Source: Prinia subflava (taxonomy: Eukaryota > Chordata > Aves > Passeriformes > Cisticolidae). From it: a DNA stretch of 64,000 bases. The notes below the pieces were generated by a model, which was not told where the DNA came from, searched no databases, and saw only the letters and a program-made list of their open reading frames with translations. Made by a program: the position numbers and the translations under genes. Below are positions 13,801-25,140 of this stretch, one piece after another (positions within the stretch are counted from its first letter, which is position 1; each line of letters begins with the position of its first letter). Location of the stretch: contig NC_086253.1 of the NCBI RefSeq assembly GCF_021018805.1, positions 14,324,735 through 14,388,734 of the forward strand, written 5' to 3'.

Positions 13801-16800
13801 ATAATATTATTTCAGAGCAGGTTGTTACTGTTATTTAGCAACTAATACCTGCAAAGAATAGCAAGTTTTTGGCTGACTGTCTCAGCACCAGACACTCATG
13901 AATTCTGCATCTAGAAGGCAAAAAACAAGTGTGGATTAAACCACTGCCAGGGAGTTTAAGTAACACACATGAATCAATAACAGATATTAAGAGACAGGAC
14001 TTCCCAAATTACACTGGGGCCACTGCTGGTCTTCACAGCTTCTGCAAGGAATGCCAGAACCTGTCACTGGCATACCATGTTAGTATTAGGTAAGCCTTCT
14101 TCAGATAACTCACATTGATGCAAAATGTTGAACAGTCTTTAACTTTGCTCTTTTCAGAAGTGGTGAATTTGTTTCATCTTAATGTTATGGTTAAAAATGG
14201 ATGCCTGTCTCCTTGTGTGCCACAGACACTTGGGAAATGCTGAACAGGTAACTGGAAAAAGCATTACAGCCCACCATATAAGTACTTCCCTGCTCACAAA
14301 GAGGGAATATTTGTGACCTGCTGAAACACAGCACTTCAGAAAGTCAGGAAAATTTGTAGGACAGTGAGTAGATGCTAGAAATCTTTGCCGAGGAACCTTA
14401 TTGACTATCACGAGTTTCTCCTCTATGAAATGTTCTTACAACTTCATCCACTGCCTCTCCCCTGCCTCATCTAGACAGTTCTGCAAGAAAAAGGGAGCAG
14501 TAGGAAGCTGCACACTGCTTTTCTTAGTGGTCTTTTTCATTTGACTTAGCCACTGGGCTTTATAATGCAGCCTGCCTGGGACAATGCATTAATAGTCTCA
14601 TTCTACCAGTGTGACAGGACAACAAAGAGCCCAGTATGTGCTGAAATATGCACTCCCATTGCTAAGCCTGTAATCCCAGCTTTGATATTTTTTTTTGTTT
14701 AAGCCATCAGCACAAACCTAGTGAGAATGAATCGGAAATTGCACGCTTAATTTTGTCTTCTGCTTGACTTCCATCTTTGATCAGAGACTGAAGAGAATGG
14801 GCTGAGGGAAACTCATGGCTTCCTCCACAGATGATGTTAAAGGACAGTTTGTCATACAGAGTAGCCTCCATTTTCTTAGTTGTAACAACAAAATCTCTCC
14901 TGTCCTTCCTGTAATTACCTCAAGAAGGACATCATCAAAAGTGCGGATATATTTCCCAAATTTGGGCTGCTGCTGCCATTCTTCTCTAGAGCTGCTGTGT
15001 CACCTGCTGTCACCTTTCCTCCAGCTGCAAACAAATCTCTGAGTTATGGCCCCAAAATGGGTGATCCAGATGTGAGACTCAATGCAGAGAGGTTTCAGTG
15101 CCCTTGCTCACAGCACCACCACCAGGGATCCCTTCTGCCACCATCCTCCAGCCCAGGAGTCAGTGTGCCCTTTCTCATTTGCCTGATGTTCACCTGGGGG
15201 ACACTGCCACTGCTGCAGCTGAGGGCATCCATCAAGCTTTCCCATTGCTTTGATAGAGCTTCAAGGAGTTGCCAGGGCTGCCGTTTTCCATTCTTTGCTG
15301 TTTAGAAGCTGTTTGCTAACTTTTTAATGAACTTCTCATGCTGATCACACAGTCCCCACCTTCTCTGACTCTGCAGGATGCCAGAAGACGGACAGAGGGT
15401 CATAGTCCTGGAGGTGTTAATCAGCACCTTTGTGAGACCCTCTGGCCAGCTCACAGCACCCTGATTGAGTGAGCTGAGCCTGAGGTGAACCAATTACTGC
15501 AAAAATGAGAGAGATCATGTGGAAAGAAGGGTTAAAGGCTGAACAGTGCACAGCTTTACTGCAGAGGAAAGCAGAAAGGGTGGAAAACACAGACCCAGAG
15601 GTCTGAGGGGGCTGCAAAACCTGATCACTCTTTTGCTTCAAGGACATTCACGTTGCAAGGTAAGGAACTGCAACCAACACCAATCTGAACAAGCAAGCTT
15701 ACCTTCAAAGTGTGTATGAGCTTATCTCCCTGCTAAGGTCAACAGAAAATTCCCATTGATCTCATGAGGGCTTGGATTTTCAATTAATGCAAGGCTACTG
15801 GACTTGATGTGCAGTTATGAAGCATTTGTAATTATTAATTCATCTCTTCTCTGACTTCCAGTTGACTTCTGAAGGGAGATAATATATCATAGCTTAATAC
15901 TGAATGTATATTTGTACTTTAAAACACCATTCTCAGTGATAAAAACCCATGAACTGACATCCATACTCTTCTGGGACAGTTTAAGAAGCAGCATGAAAAT
16001 GATCTTATTGGACACATAAAAATGAACTGTGAGTCTGCATGCTTGAATCTAGTTACTGTACCATTTTACTTATTGTTAACTTAAAGCCTCTTTCTGGTGT
16101 TAATACACAACTGTAACACACTTTCCAAAGACAAAATGCTAGGAGTTAGGTTTTTTGATATTTTAATATTTTTTTTGCAAGCAAGATTCAAATAGTCTGC
16201 AACTGCTGTTTCTAGGACTCTGAGAGTTTGCAAAACTCCCTGTGTCTCAACAAATTGCTTTCTACAGCAATGATGAGTATTCAGAGATTAGTTGCTTGCC
16301 TCTTCCTCCCACACTTTTTAAAATCCTTACTTAAATATTAAACTCATGTGAACATTCATGCCTATGCATTCAGAGTTACACAAGTCACTGGGTGCCACAA
16401 GGAAGGACCAACTGTTCCAGCACAGAAAGCTCCACACAGAGCTACAAGTGAAAAGCAGTTTTCTTCCCCTTTGTAACATATCACTTGATGCCAAATACAA
16501 AAATAGAGGTAGGGAGGTTCCCTGGAAATCAGTGTGACCCCAGAAGCAGGATTAACAGAAAATTACTGGAATATGCAATATTTTCAAAGTTGAACCCTGA
16601 ACATTGTCAAAGGCCAAAAAGATACCTGAGGAAGCAGCTAAGCACAAAGACATTCTGGAGTACCAACCATAGAGACTGGAATTAGCCAAGAGGGGAGGTG
16701 CAGGCTCAGGATGGGAGAAGTCAGAGGGAAAGGCAAGTGCTGGACATAGGCCAACCAATAAGCCATGCTGGCAGCACATTTGGCATTGCTGATCAGTTGA

Positions 16801-17225
16801 GCAAGGAGAGTTGGAGATCAGAAAACTGCAGGAGGCTGGGAGGTGATAATCAGATACAGGTCTGTCAGCTGTGCCACAGGGTGAACATAGGTAAGGGTTT
16901 GACAGCACTGCTTCGGATCACTTAGAGGAAAAATAATGAGAAATTGGGAAGGCCAGGTAAAAAATAGTCTGCAGTCAAGTAGGAACAGATTTTGGAGCAG
17001 AGCAGCTGTATCTTAGTCACAAGAAAGAGAAGAGGAACCATTCTCTGAGACCAGTTGGTGAAAGCCCTGTCAGCTTTAAGTAGTTGCCCAAGTGTACAGG
17101 GAAGGAAGAGAAGGTGTTGGAGTGTGAAAAAGTGAAAAGGAGATGGTCATTTATTCAATTTCAAACCTGATTTTTTTTTCTGCAGCATTCCTCACACAAG
17201 TATTAAGCACTAGAGAAATATAATC
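10886..17225. other. No gene seen
   Basis: Over 6 kb without a supportable gene. GC-richer patches at 12600-12860 and 13220-13600 hold overlapping opposite-strand frames of about 60-117 codons with no recognised domain. A TA-rich microsatellite (12292-12309) and a MIR-like fragment (listed separately) are the only identified repeats. The 16500-17160 stretch is purine-rich on the plus strand. Confidence 0.5.
11466..11522 (+). mobile_element. MIR-like (CORE-SINE) remnant
   Basis: The order 'CCTGTGTAATCTCAAGCAAA', 'GCACTT', then a 'TTTCATTTTCAAGTTTAAAA' segment follows the MIR conserved core (tRNA-derived SINE). In MIR a 'gtgaccttgggcaagtcactt' motif precedes 'cctcagtttcctcatctgtaaaatgg'. It is strongly diverged, and the call is by eye. 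Confidence 0.45.
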
Positions 17226-17273
17226 AGCATTATTTTTCTTGATACCCTGATTGGGTACCAATTTTCTTGAAAA
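17226..17273 (+). repeat. 48-bp duplicated block, copy 1
   Basis: Copy 1 of a 48-bp block starting AGCAT and ending CTTGAAAA, which recurs at 17581-17628 with only two mismatches. It contains a GGGTACC core. The two copies are 355 bp apart and lie on either side of a MIR-like SINE. It matches no repeat family I recognise. Confidence 0.9.
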
Positions 17274-17279
17274 TATACC

Positions 17280-17400
17280 TCTTTTTTATAGGTGGGACCT
17301 TTGCACACAGGAAGATGAAACAATTTCCCTAAAGCTACCCAGCAGCTCAGTGCCAGAGCTGACGAATGAATTCAAGGATCACAAATCCCTGTCCAGTACA
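17280..17400 (-). mobile_element. MIR-like (CORE-SINE) remnant, minus orientation
   Basis: In order: 'TTTTTTATAGGTGGGACC', 'ACACAGGAAGATGAAAC', 'TTCCCTAAAGCTACCCAGC', 'TCAGTGCCAGAGCTG', then 'CCCTGTCCAGTA'. This parallels the reverse complement of MIR: 'ttttacagatgaggaaact', 'cacagagaggttaa', 'cttgcccaaggtcacacagc', 'agtggcagagctgg', 'gtccagtgc'. The whole backbone is collinear though diverged. Confidence 0.62.
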
Positions 17401-17580
17401 GGTTTTGAACCCTACTCACCATTTGCCAGTAGTCTAACAAAAGGAAAAATCTGTGTGAGTTGCTTGCAATTGTACCAAAATCATTCATACAATCATCTTT
17501 AACTGATGAAGAATTTCCTATCCTTTGTTTATGCTGGATATTCACTAGTGACCATTTGTGGTGTGAGAAGTCACTCTTAC

Positions 17581-17628
17581 AGCATTGTTTTTCTTGATAC
17601 ACTGATTGGGTACCAATTTTCTTGAAAA
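17581..17628 (+). repeat. 48-bp duplicated block, copy 2
   Basis: Second copy of the block at 17226-17273, in the same orientation with two substitutions. The flanking sequences differ, so this is a short duplicative insertion or a template-switch event and not a tandem array. Confidence 0.9.
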
Positions 17629-18231
17629 GCTAGTAGCTAAAATGAATGTTCATTCCCCAAATACATCAGAGTGAAATTGGTATTCTGCACAGGTGCTTTC
17701 AGTCAGTCATCAGAAAGCACATATAGTTGTGAGCTAAACACTCAAAATCCAACAATTATTTGCGATCTCTATTTTGCCATATTTAGACTATTGGGCTGAA
17801 AGATGAAGACAAAAGAAGAGGCTGCTCATGTGCTGTAATGGGGGAAATGGAAAGCAGCTGGCAATCACTAAAATATACAGAGGTTTTTCTCATATTGTGC
17901 TGGAGTGTGTAGGCTCTTGAGCAATGGCCCTACTCTAAAAATCCACTTTAAAGGGATGTATCTTGACTCTAATGCATTGCCTATGCTGTGCAAGAAAGCA
18001 GTTATTTAGGAAAGAAATAAAAGAAAATATCAGGACATCAGTAAAATGAAAGCGCAAACTTGGGAGTCCATTCTGCCATCTAAATACTCTACCTCATGCC
18101 ATGTGAATGCCTATTGCATCCTCCATGACATCCCAGCCACTTCTCCAAAAATGCCTAGCTCCTCTCATGGGTCCTGAGCTTTCTGTGTATACAGTGCCTT
18201 GCCCTGGGCCCTTGTATCTGGGCCTTTAAAG

Positions 18232-18279
18232 GCCTGATTCAAAGTCCATTGATTTCATCTCAATGTCTTGAATCAAGGC
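18232..18279. repeat. Imperfect inverted repeat of ancient palindromic class
   Basis: GCCTGATTCAAAGTCCATTG (from 18232) pairs with TCAATGTCTTGAATCAAGGC (18260-18279) with a few differences, around a 7-8 base centre. The 'TCCATTGATTTCA' centre resembles the 'cccattgacttcaatggg' hearts of old amniote palindromic elements. That link is from memory. The symmetry is visible directly. Confidence 0.5.
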
Positions 18280-20962
18280 TGGAATAAACACATTCAGTCA
18301 TTTCTTCTTTTCTTCACCTTGAATTTTATGAATGTTCTGCCCACCAGCGAGCCTAAAAATCACAAACTGCTGCCTGTAACACAAATATTTTGTCCACAGA
18401 ACAAATGTTATTAGTCTTCATTGTCTCCACAAAAAAAGTTTTGATTTTTCTATTTCTTCTACAAACAAAATGAACATATAATTTATGTTTGTGAGCAAAG
18501 TGATTTTATGGTATTTCTTTTTGTTGACAGAATGATTGGAATAAAATTACATTCTGTTGACAAAAAATGTGATGAAATGTCGCTTGTGCATGTAAGGAAC
18601 AAAAGAATTTGACAAAAAACACAGTTTGCCAATGAGACATAGAAAACGTTTTAACAAAATTAATTCTGTCTGTCTCCTATTTGTCCTAGGAATGACATGA
18701 GAAATTTTTCCAAATCCATTATGTCAAAATATAATTATAAAAATTTTACCTATAAAAAGAATAAACACTACTGTTATGGAAGCCATTCCTTCTAGTGCTT
18801 TAAGCCATATTGCTCTAGGTCACATCTCTTTTTTCCAGAATTCAGTAATTTTAATAGAGATGTGTGGGGTCCACATGTTTTGGTACATGTCCATCCTACA
18901 CATCACCCTTAATTAACAGTAGTTGGCTTTCACATTTATTCTGTATTTTTGGTAAATTAAACAATAAAGTAGAACTTTGTGATTTTTCAGAAATACCAGG
19001 GATGTTTAAAGAGAACAATGTTTTTTCTTGGAAGTCATGAGGCCTCTGACAGCAACATGAGTACTCACATACTTTAATTCTTTCAGAGCCTAAGCAACAG
19101 TCTGACAGCATCTGGGAAATCTGTGCCAAGCTGTTTTCTCTTTGAACTTTGATGCTTGATATCTTTACATGGACATGAGCTCATGTGAGGATGGACAGAA
19201 AGGGAGGGGAATCTCTCTTCGGTGGGCTCAAGTGAATGAGCTTAGACAAGGCTGATTTACCTTTGGTAGCAGAGGGCCTTTAGGTTAAAAGAAATTTGAT
19301 GGCTCTACAGGGAGTGGGATATAAAAGCTCAAGGCTCAGAACAAAGGAAATAGACTTAAGTCACCATCATGAAATGGTTGAGCACAAAGCAGAAGAAAGA
19401 GCTGCTACAAAAGGTTAAAGTGCAAAAGAACAAAAGCAAAGGTCAAACAAAATTATGTAAGCATCAACACATTAAGAACAAATAAAACACAAAATAAAAC
19501 TTGCAGCATAAACAGAGCCAGCTGCATTAATCTTTCCTTTCTTGCTGATCTTTATTAGGCCCAAAGGCTATAAATCAGTCCAGAACAAGTGACTGCTCCT
19601 GGCCAGGGTGATGGTGAGAAGCATGAGCTTCTTTAAAGAGCTGGTCTGTGGGACAGGCTCAAGGGACAGACTTGGCTGGTTGGGTCCCTGGACTCTGCTT
19701 AAAAGGTTGCCAGTGCTTCCAGGGCTCAGGCAGGCAGTGAAAGAAGTCGACTTTCCTTCCAGACAGATAAAAATGAAAGAAAAACATTATAATCCCATTA
19801 GCACTGGTGGATTTCAGTCTGGTCTTCCATCGTGCAGAGGAATACCATTCCCACTGAAAGCACCAGGATTTTGGCCATACCCCACAGAATATCAGCTAGC
19901 GAGGGCATGAAGCCCTCTTAAATCCATTAAATTCCCCTGTGGCAAAGTGAGGAGATACAGAAAGGACACAGAAAGAGTCTGGTGAGATCCTACAGTGCAG
20001 ACACATTTTCAAATGTTCACAAGTTTGAGCTTTTCAAGTCACTAGGGCTTCATACCTTCTGAAGGACTGCAGACCTGAGTTCTGCACTTTAACATCATGG
20101 GCTAAAGAAACCGTGAGCTTGAGGCCACCAAAGATCTTGTCAGACTTGCTTCTGGCCCGCCAAGGTCGTGGTAAGGTAAATGATGTTTAGTTCAACTGTG
20201 TATGGGTTAAAGATCTGGAGTAGACCAATCCCTGTATGGATTGGCCAATCTGTACAAATATTAACATAAAAGCAGTGATAGACATTTACATTTGTCAGCA
20301 AATGTCTCTTAGAGCCAAAAATGCAATTAATTGCACTGCTTGCACTAAGGCTTTTGTTCTTTTCTTCCCTCCCCCTCTCCTCCAGCCCCCCCTGACAGTG
20401 AGAAGAAGGGAGCATGTCTGGTAAATGTTTTTTCCCTGGTTTTTCCCTTACAAAAGAATAAATGATATTAAAAGCTAAGAAATGTTCAAACACAATCAAC
20501 ACACTCATACATTCTAAAGAAAATAGCAAATTAAACGCAAAGCCTATGCTAATGCATCATCCAGGTTGAGATTTTAATTGCAAAAAGTCAGGAAACGTAA
20601 AGTTATGGTTCTCTCAGTAATCATCACTCAGCCCCGGGAACACAGTCAGGATTTGTATTCCAGGCAGTGTGCAGTGTTAACTCCAACACCAGCGTATATA
20701 TGCCTTCTCTGCCTTCATTACAGTTGCTGGGGGAACCATAATTCTGCATTTGCTGACTTTTGCTCAATTAATTTTTTGCCTTATTGCTGTGCTACAAGAT
20801 TCTTGTATTTAATTTCGCTGCATTAAAAAAAAAAAAAACAAACACGTACAACAATGAAAAGAAACTGGAAATTTCCACCACATACTTAAGTTAGGAGATA
20901 ATCCATTCTGTCTCTGCATCCTAAGGCTCACATAGGACAATGCAGTCATCTTAGAGCACAGG

Positions 20963-21011
20963 TATATAAATAATAAAAATATTAATAATAGTCAATAATA
21001 ATTATAATAAA
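20963..21011. repeat. AT/TAA-rich low-complexity tract
   Basis: A run composed almost only of A and T with repeated ATAATA/TAATAA units. Simple-sequence DNA with no other signal. Confidence 0.75.
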
Positions 21012-24000
21012 TGCACATATATGGAGTTTCACCTCATTGTGAAGTGAGTGCCAAAAGATCAGGGAACTGGCATGCTCTGGACAATGCCTTTTTTCAACCT
21101 CCTGTGGTAACTACTTATATTACATTTCTTCACAATGAAGGCAATGCTGAGGTCCCATGTTCCCACTAAGGCTGTCTCAGGTGTGTTTCACCACAAAAGC
21201 AAATTTCATGTCCCCACAACCTGCTCACTACTTCAGTAGTGAGGATATCCTCTGAGGATAATTTTGTCTGTAATCCTCCAACTACATGCTGGTGGTGGGA
21301 TACACCTTCCTGGAAATCTGCCTGGTTGATCTGCAGGAGCAGCCATAAAAGTAATTAATTCTAGTGGTCCAAGAAATCTTTGGAAAACAATGTTTAGAGT
21401 AGGTATTTTCCTACTTTATAACAAAAGGAGTCATCAATCTCACTTCTCCTCTGATATAGGTTTGAAGGCACAGTTGCAGACACACTAGGTAAGCCCCTCT
21501 AGCATTACTGATGTGGTCTCTTCATACCAGCAGGAGCCCCACACCATTGTGACCTCCTCACCCACTCTCATCCTCCTCTGGGCTCCCAAAATGTGCCCAC
21601 AAGGATGTATTGGAAGTTTCAAGGTCAGACTTCCGAAGTGGCTGAAGGATATGAAGATGAAAACAACCCACTCAGAGTTTAAATAACTGAGCACTTGGGT
21701 AAATCCCACTAATCCTACCATTCTTTTAAAGTTCTTATGCATATAAAAATCTATTCCGAGGAAGAGCCATCCCCTAGAAGTCACTCTTGTCATGCAAACT
21801 GTCATGCCAGGAGTTCTCTTTTTCTCAGTGGGCCTGCTGGTCAGACAAATCCATTAGCCCTTAGTAAAACAGCCCTCACTCAGAAGATGCAAATATAAAT
21901 GTCTCCTGAGGTAATATATCAGTATTGTCTCTCTTTGATAAATCTTGGCATTTTCTTCTAAAGTTATTCCATATGTTACAGATTTATGTTAGCTAATGTG
22001 CAAATGGGAAACACAGGTGCCTCCTGTCCTCTGTAATGTCTCTTATAAACTCTCCTCTCGTGATGGAAAAAGTAGGATTTGTGCTCTTAGACTGGCATAG
22101 GCACTAGCCTCTAATTCATTAAGAGTTATTAGACATCCATTGTGTGTTCACGTGCTATATTTATTGCTGAAAAATGTGGGGTTTTTACCTTGCAGATACA
22201 TGAAACATTTTCTAAATATAGCTCTCAGTACTACTTTTAAAAAGAAGGGGAGTCACAAATTTCACACTGAAAAATTGCATTTTTCACGAATATAAGCAAA
22301 TCGTGGCAGAAACTTCATGTAGGTTTTCCAGTATCTCTTTCCCCTCCTCAAAAAAAAATAGTTAAAAACTACCACTTTTTGTTGTTCAGGTCTTTACTCC
22401 TTCCTCTTTAACATTTTTCCATTATAAATAGAAGGGAAATAGAAATTTTAAGAAGGAAGAGAAAGAATTAGGGTGAAAAATTCTCATAGACTTTTTAAAA
22501 ATCCAAGTTTAGGGCTTTTCCACTCCTTCCCTGAAATAAGTTAATTTGGTTGAACTGGATGCCTCTAGGTCAGCCTGTTCTTTGGACTTTGAATGTAAAG
22601 AGCAAATCCAGCCAGAGGTAAGAATCCAAGGTTTCTGGCAGAAAACAGCATCAGACAGAACAGATGGCAGCTTCTGATCATGCCAGAAAGAAGAAATGGT
22701 GCTGCCAAAAGTGCAAAGAGTTCATTCAGCTCTATTCAATGCTTTTTGCCAATTTTCCCAAAACATAGTCAAAAGAGTCCAAATTCTCTGTGAAATTTTG
22801 TCAAACCTATGGTTGACCCACAGCATAGTACCACTCCTTTCACTCATTTCAAATAAAAGCATGATGCTAACACATTCAAAAAATTGACAGAGGTCCTCTG
22901 ACCTAAAAGATGCAGGAATCTTTGCTTCCAGGGGTATGCAACATGCAAATGAGACAGTGAAATAGGTCTAAAACTGGTCATGAAGAGAAACACTGGCCAG
23001 CAGTCATGCAGACTTTAGACCTAGCGCCATGAAGGGCTCATCTCAGTGGTAAGGAACCCCCAGAGAGGACCCAAGGCCGTTCCACCACACCAAGTTACAA
23101 GTGTCACCTTCTCGCTCTCCCTACTGAGGAAAAAAGCTGAATTAGCTCAAATAGTCAACAAATAGAAAATCTAGGTCAGAAGTGGAGTTGAACAAGCAGG
23201 ATTTTGGGATGTCCTACAGGAATCAGCTCTTCCTCTTCTCCATGGTCCTTTGAGAGGACCACTAGCAGCCTCAGGACTATTAAAGAGGACTTCATGGAAA
23301 TCAGTGTTAGGTGCTACCTGGAGCATGGTCTTTGCCTACTGCTTTGTACCTCAAAAGAAGGAGGGAGCAAAAAAAGAAACAAAGAGTCCAGAGGTGTAAG
23401 ATGAGTGAGAAGAGGAGGCTGTAGGCAAGGTGATCACCCAGGCTGGGTGCACCCAGGAGGAGGTGAACACGAGGGGGGACACGAGTAATGTGCAATAAAT
23501 TGATAGATGAGTCCAGCAAACAAGTTGTCTTTTATATTCTCAGGACAGCACAAGATTTTCACCAAAAGCAAATGAAAGTCACTAATCACTACCACTAATT
23601 CTGTAGACAATTTACCACAGCTTGTGCATAGAAAGGTTCACAAAAAGGTAACACGGGTAATACAGATTTACAAGGTAAGAGGGGGAAAGATATAGGAGGC
23701 ACCAGCCAACTCCTTCAGCAACCCCCTTTTTAATAAATTGTTTCTTTTACTACTGGTTGTACCTATTTTTATTTAAAATAGACTGTCCAAGGACAGGCAG
23801 TGCATACTTGTGGCAAAGTTATTTGGAAACTTTCCTATCCAATTTCTGCTTCAGATTTCACTTTGAAAATTTAGCAATTCAAAAACAAACAAAAGCATCC
23901 CACAGAATGATACCAAAGGACAAAGTTATTTTGGGAATACAATTTTAATCAGTGCAGTACCAGCATTTAAATCTGCTGCTGCACTGACATCAGTGGGGGA

Positions 24001-25092
24001 AAAAAATAATTAAAAACAAGGAGTCCAGAGGGACTGGCAGTTTTGGAAATGAATCTACACCTGTTTCACCTTAACATGGGATTACTGCAATTCGCTCTTG
24101 AAGCAGACATTGTGGGGGGAGCAAGAGTTGCTAGCTCACTTACCACGATGAGTTTCACTGTGAGTGACACTCTGCTCTGTGATGTACAATGGCTGACAAG
24201 CAATTTCCATCTGACTCCCTGCATTAGGGACACAGCAAATTGGTCACCTCACTCTTCATTTTCATGTGAGTCCATGGTCTCCAGATTACTGTGGTGAGAA
24301 GACAAATGTAATCAATGGAATCTCTGCTCCCAATGAGATTTCCCATCAAAACAGAGTGGCAAGGGACAGAAAGGGTACAGCAAACAGGGGTGACTGCTCA
24401 CCAGGCATGGGTGACATGTGCTGAGTACACTTCCTTGTCACTCAGGGACAATTCCTTGGAAGCACACTACTACCTTATCTGTGTGCCCCCAGTGCTTTCC
24501 TGCCCCAGGGACAGGCAACATCCTGGGCTGTGGCTCAATGGGGAGCCAGAGCTGTGGGCAGATGTTACTGGGACCATCCTCTCGCTCTCCAGGTAGGCAC
24601 GTACCCTTCAAAAGCATCTCCCATCCCACACCAGCCCTCTGCTTCCCACCACCTCCCAGGCAGTGAGCAGCCACCCTTCCAGCCAGGCTAGAGGGACCCA
24701 CAAGAATCCCTGAACCTGCAGTAGCACCTGCAGGAGTACCACACTGCAGTGTGGGCAGTGCCGGGGCTGACAGTCTCAGCCTTTGCTACTATGTGGGCTG
24801 ACACTTCTTAATCAGCTCTGCAAATCACGACACTGTTTGGGTAACTTTATTGCCTAAAACACTGGCTTTCCAGAAGATAAAAATCCCTCTGAAAGTGTGA
24901 GAATACTCATACTTGTCAGAAGAGGTTTCTTGTTTCTTATTGCTGCATGCTGTGAGGAAAGGAATTCTTTATCCTTCTTCCCTCATATTTTTGTTTTTTT
25001 TCCTTTATCCTCATTCCATAACTCCGAAGTAAAATCTTTGTGACATTTTCCAACTTAAATCTGCTGTTCCTTGTTATTTCAAGTAAATTGGA

Positions 25093-25140
25093 TTTCAAAC
25101 TGAGCCCTAGAATTTCTTTCAAACTGAGCCCTAGAATTTC
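25093..25140 (+). repeat. Perfect 24-bp tandem duplication
   Basis: Two identical head-to-tail 24-bp units, 25093-25116 and 25117-25140, each starting TTTCAAACTGAGCCCTAG. The identity is complete, which suggests a recent duplication such as replication slippage. It may be polymorphic. No frame or element is associated with it. Confidence 0.97.

Larger units (their letters stand above)
17629..25092. other. No gene seen
   Basis: About 7.5 kb without a supportable gene. It includes an AT/TAA-rich low-complexity run (20963-21011), an A13 tract near 20824, and the inverted repeat at 18232-18279. A GC-richer patch at 24310-24780 has several overlapping frames (up to 93 codons) without recognisable domains. 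The longest frame, minus 20140-20529 (129 codons), is not protein-like. Confidence 0.5.
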
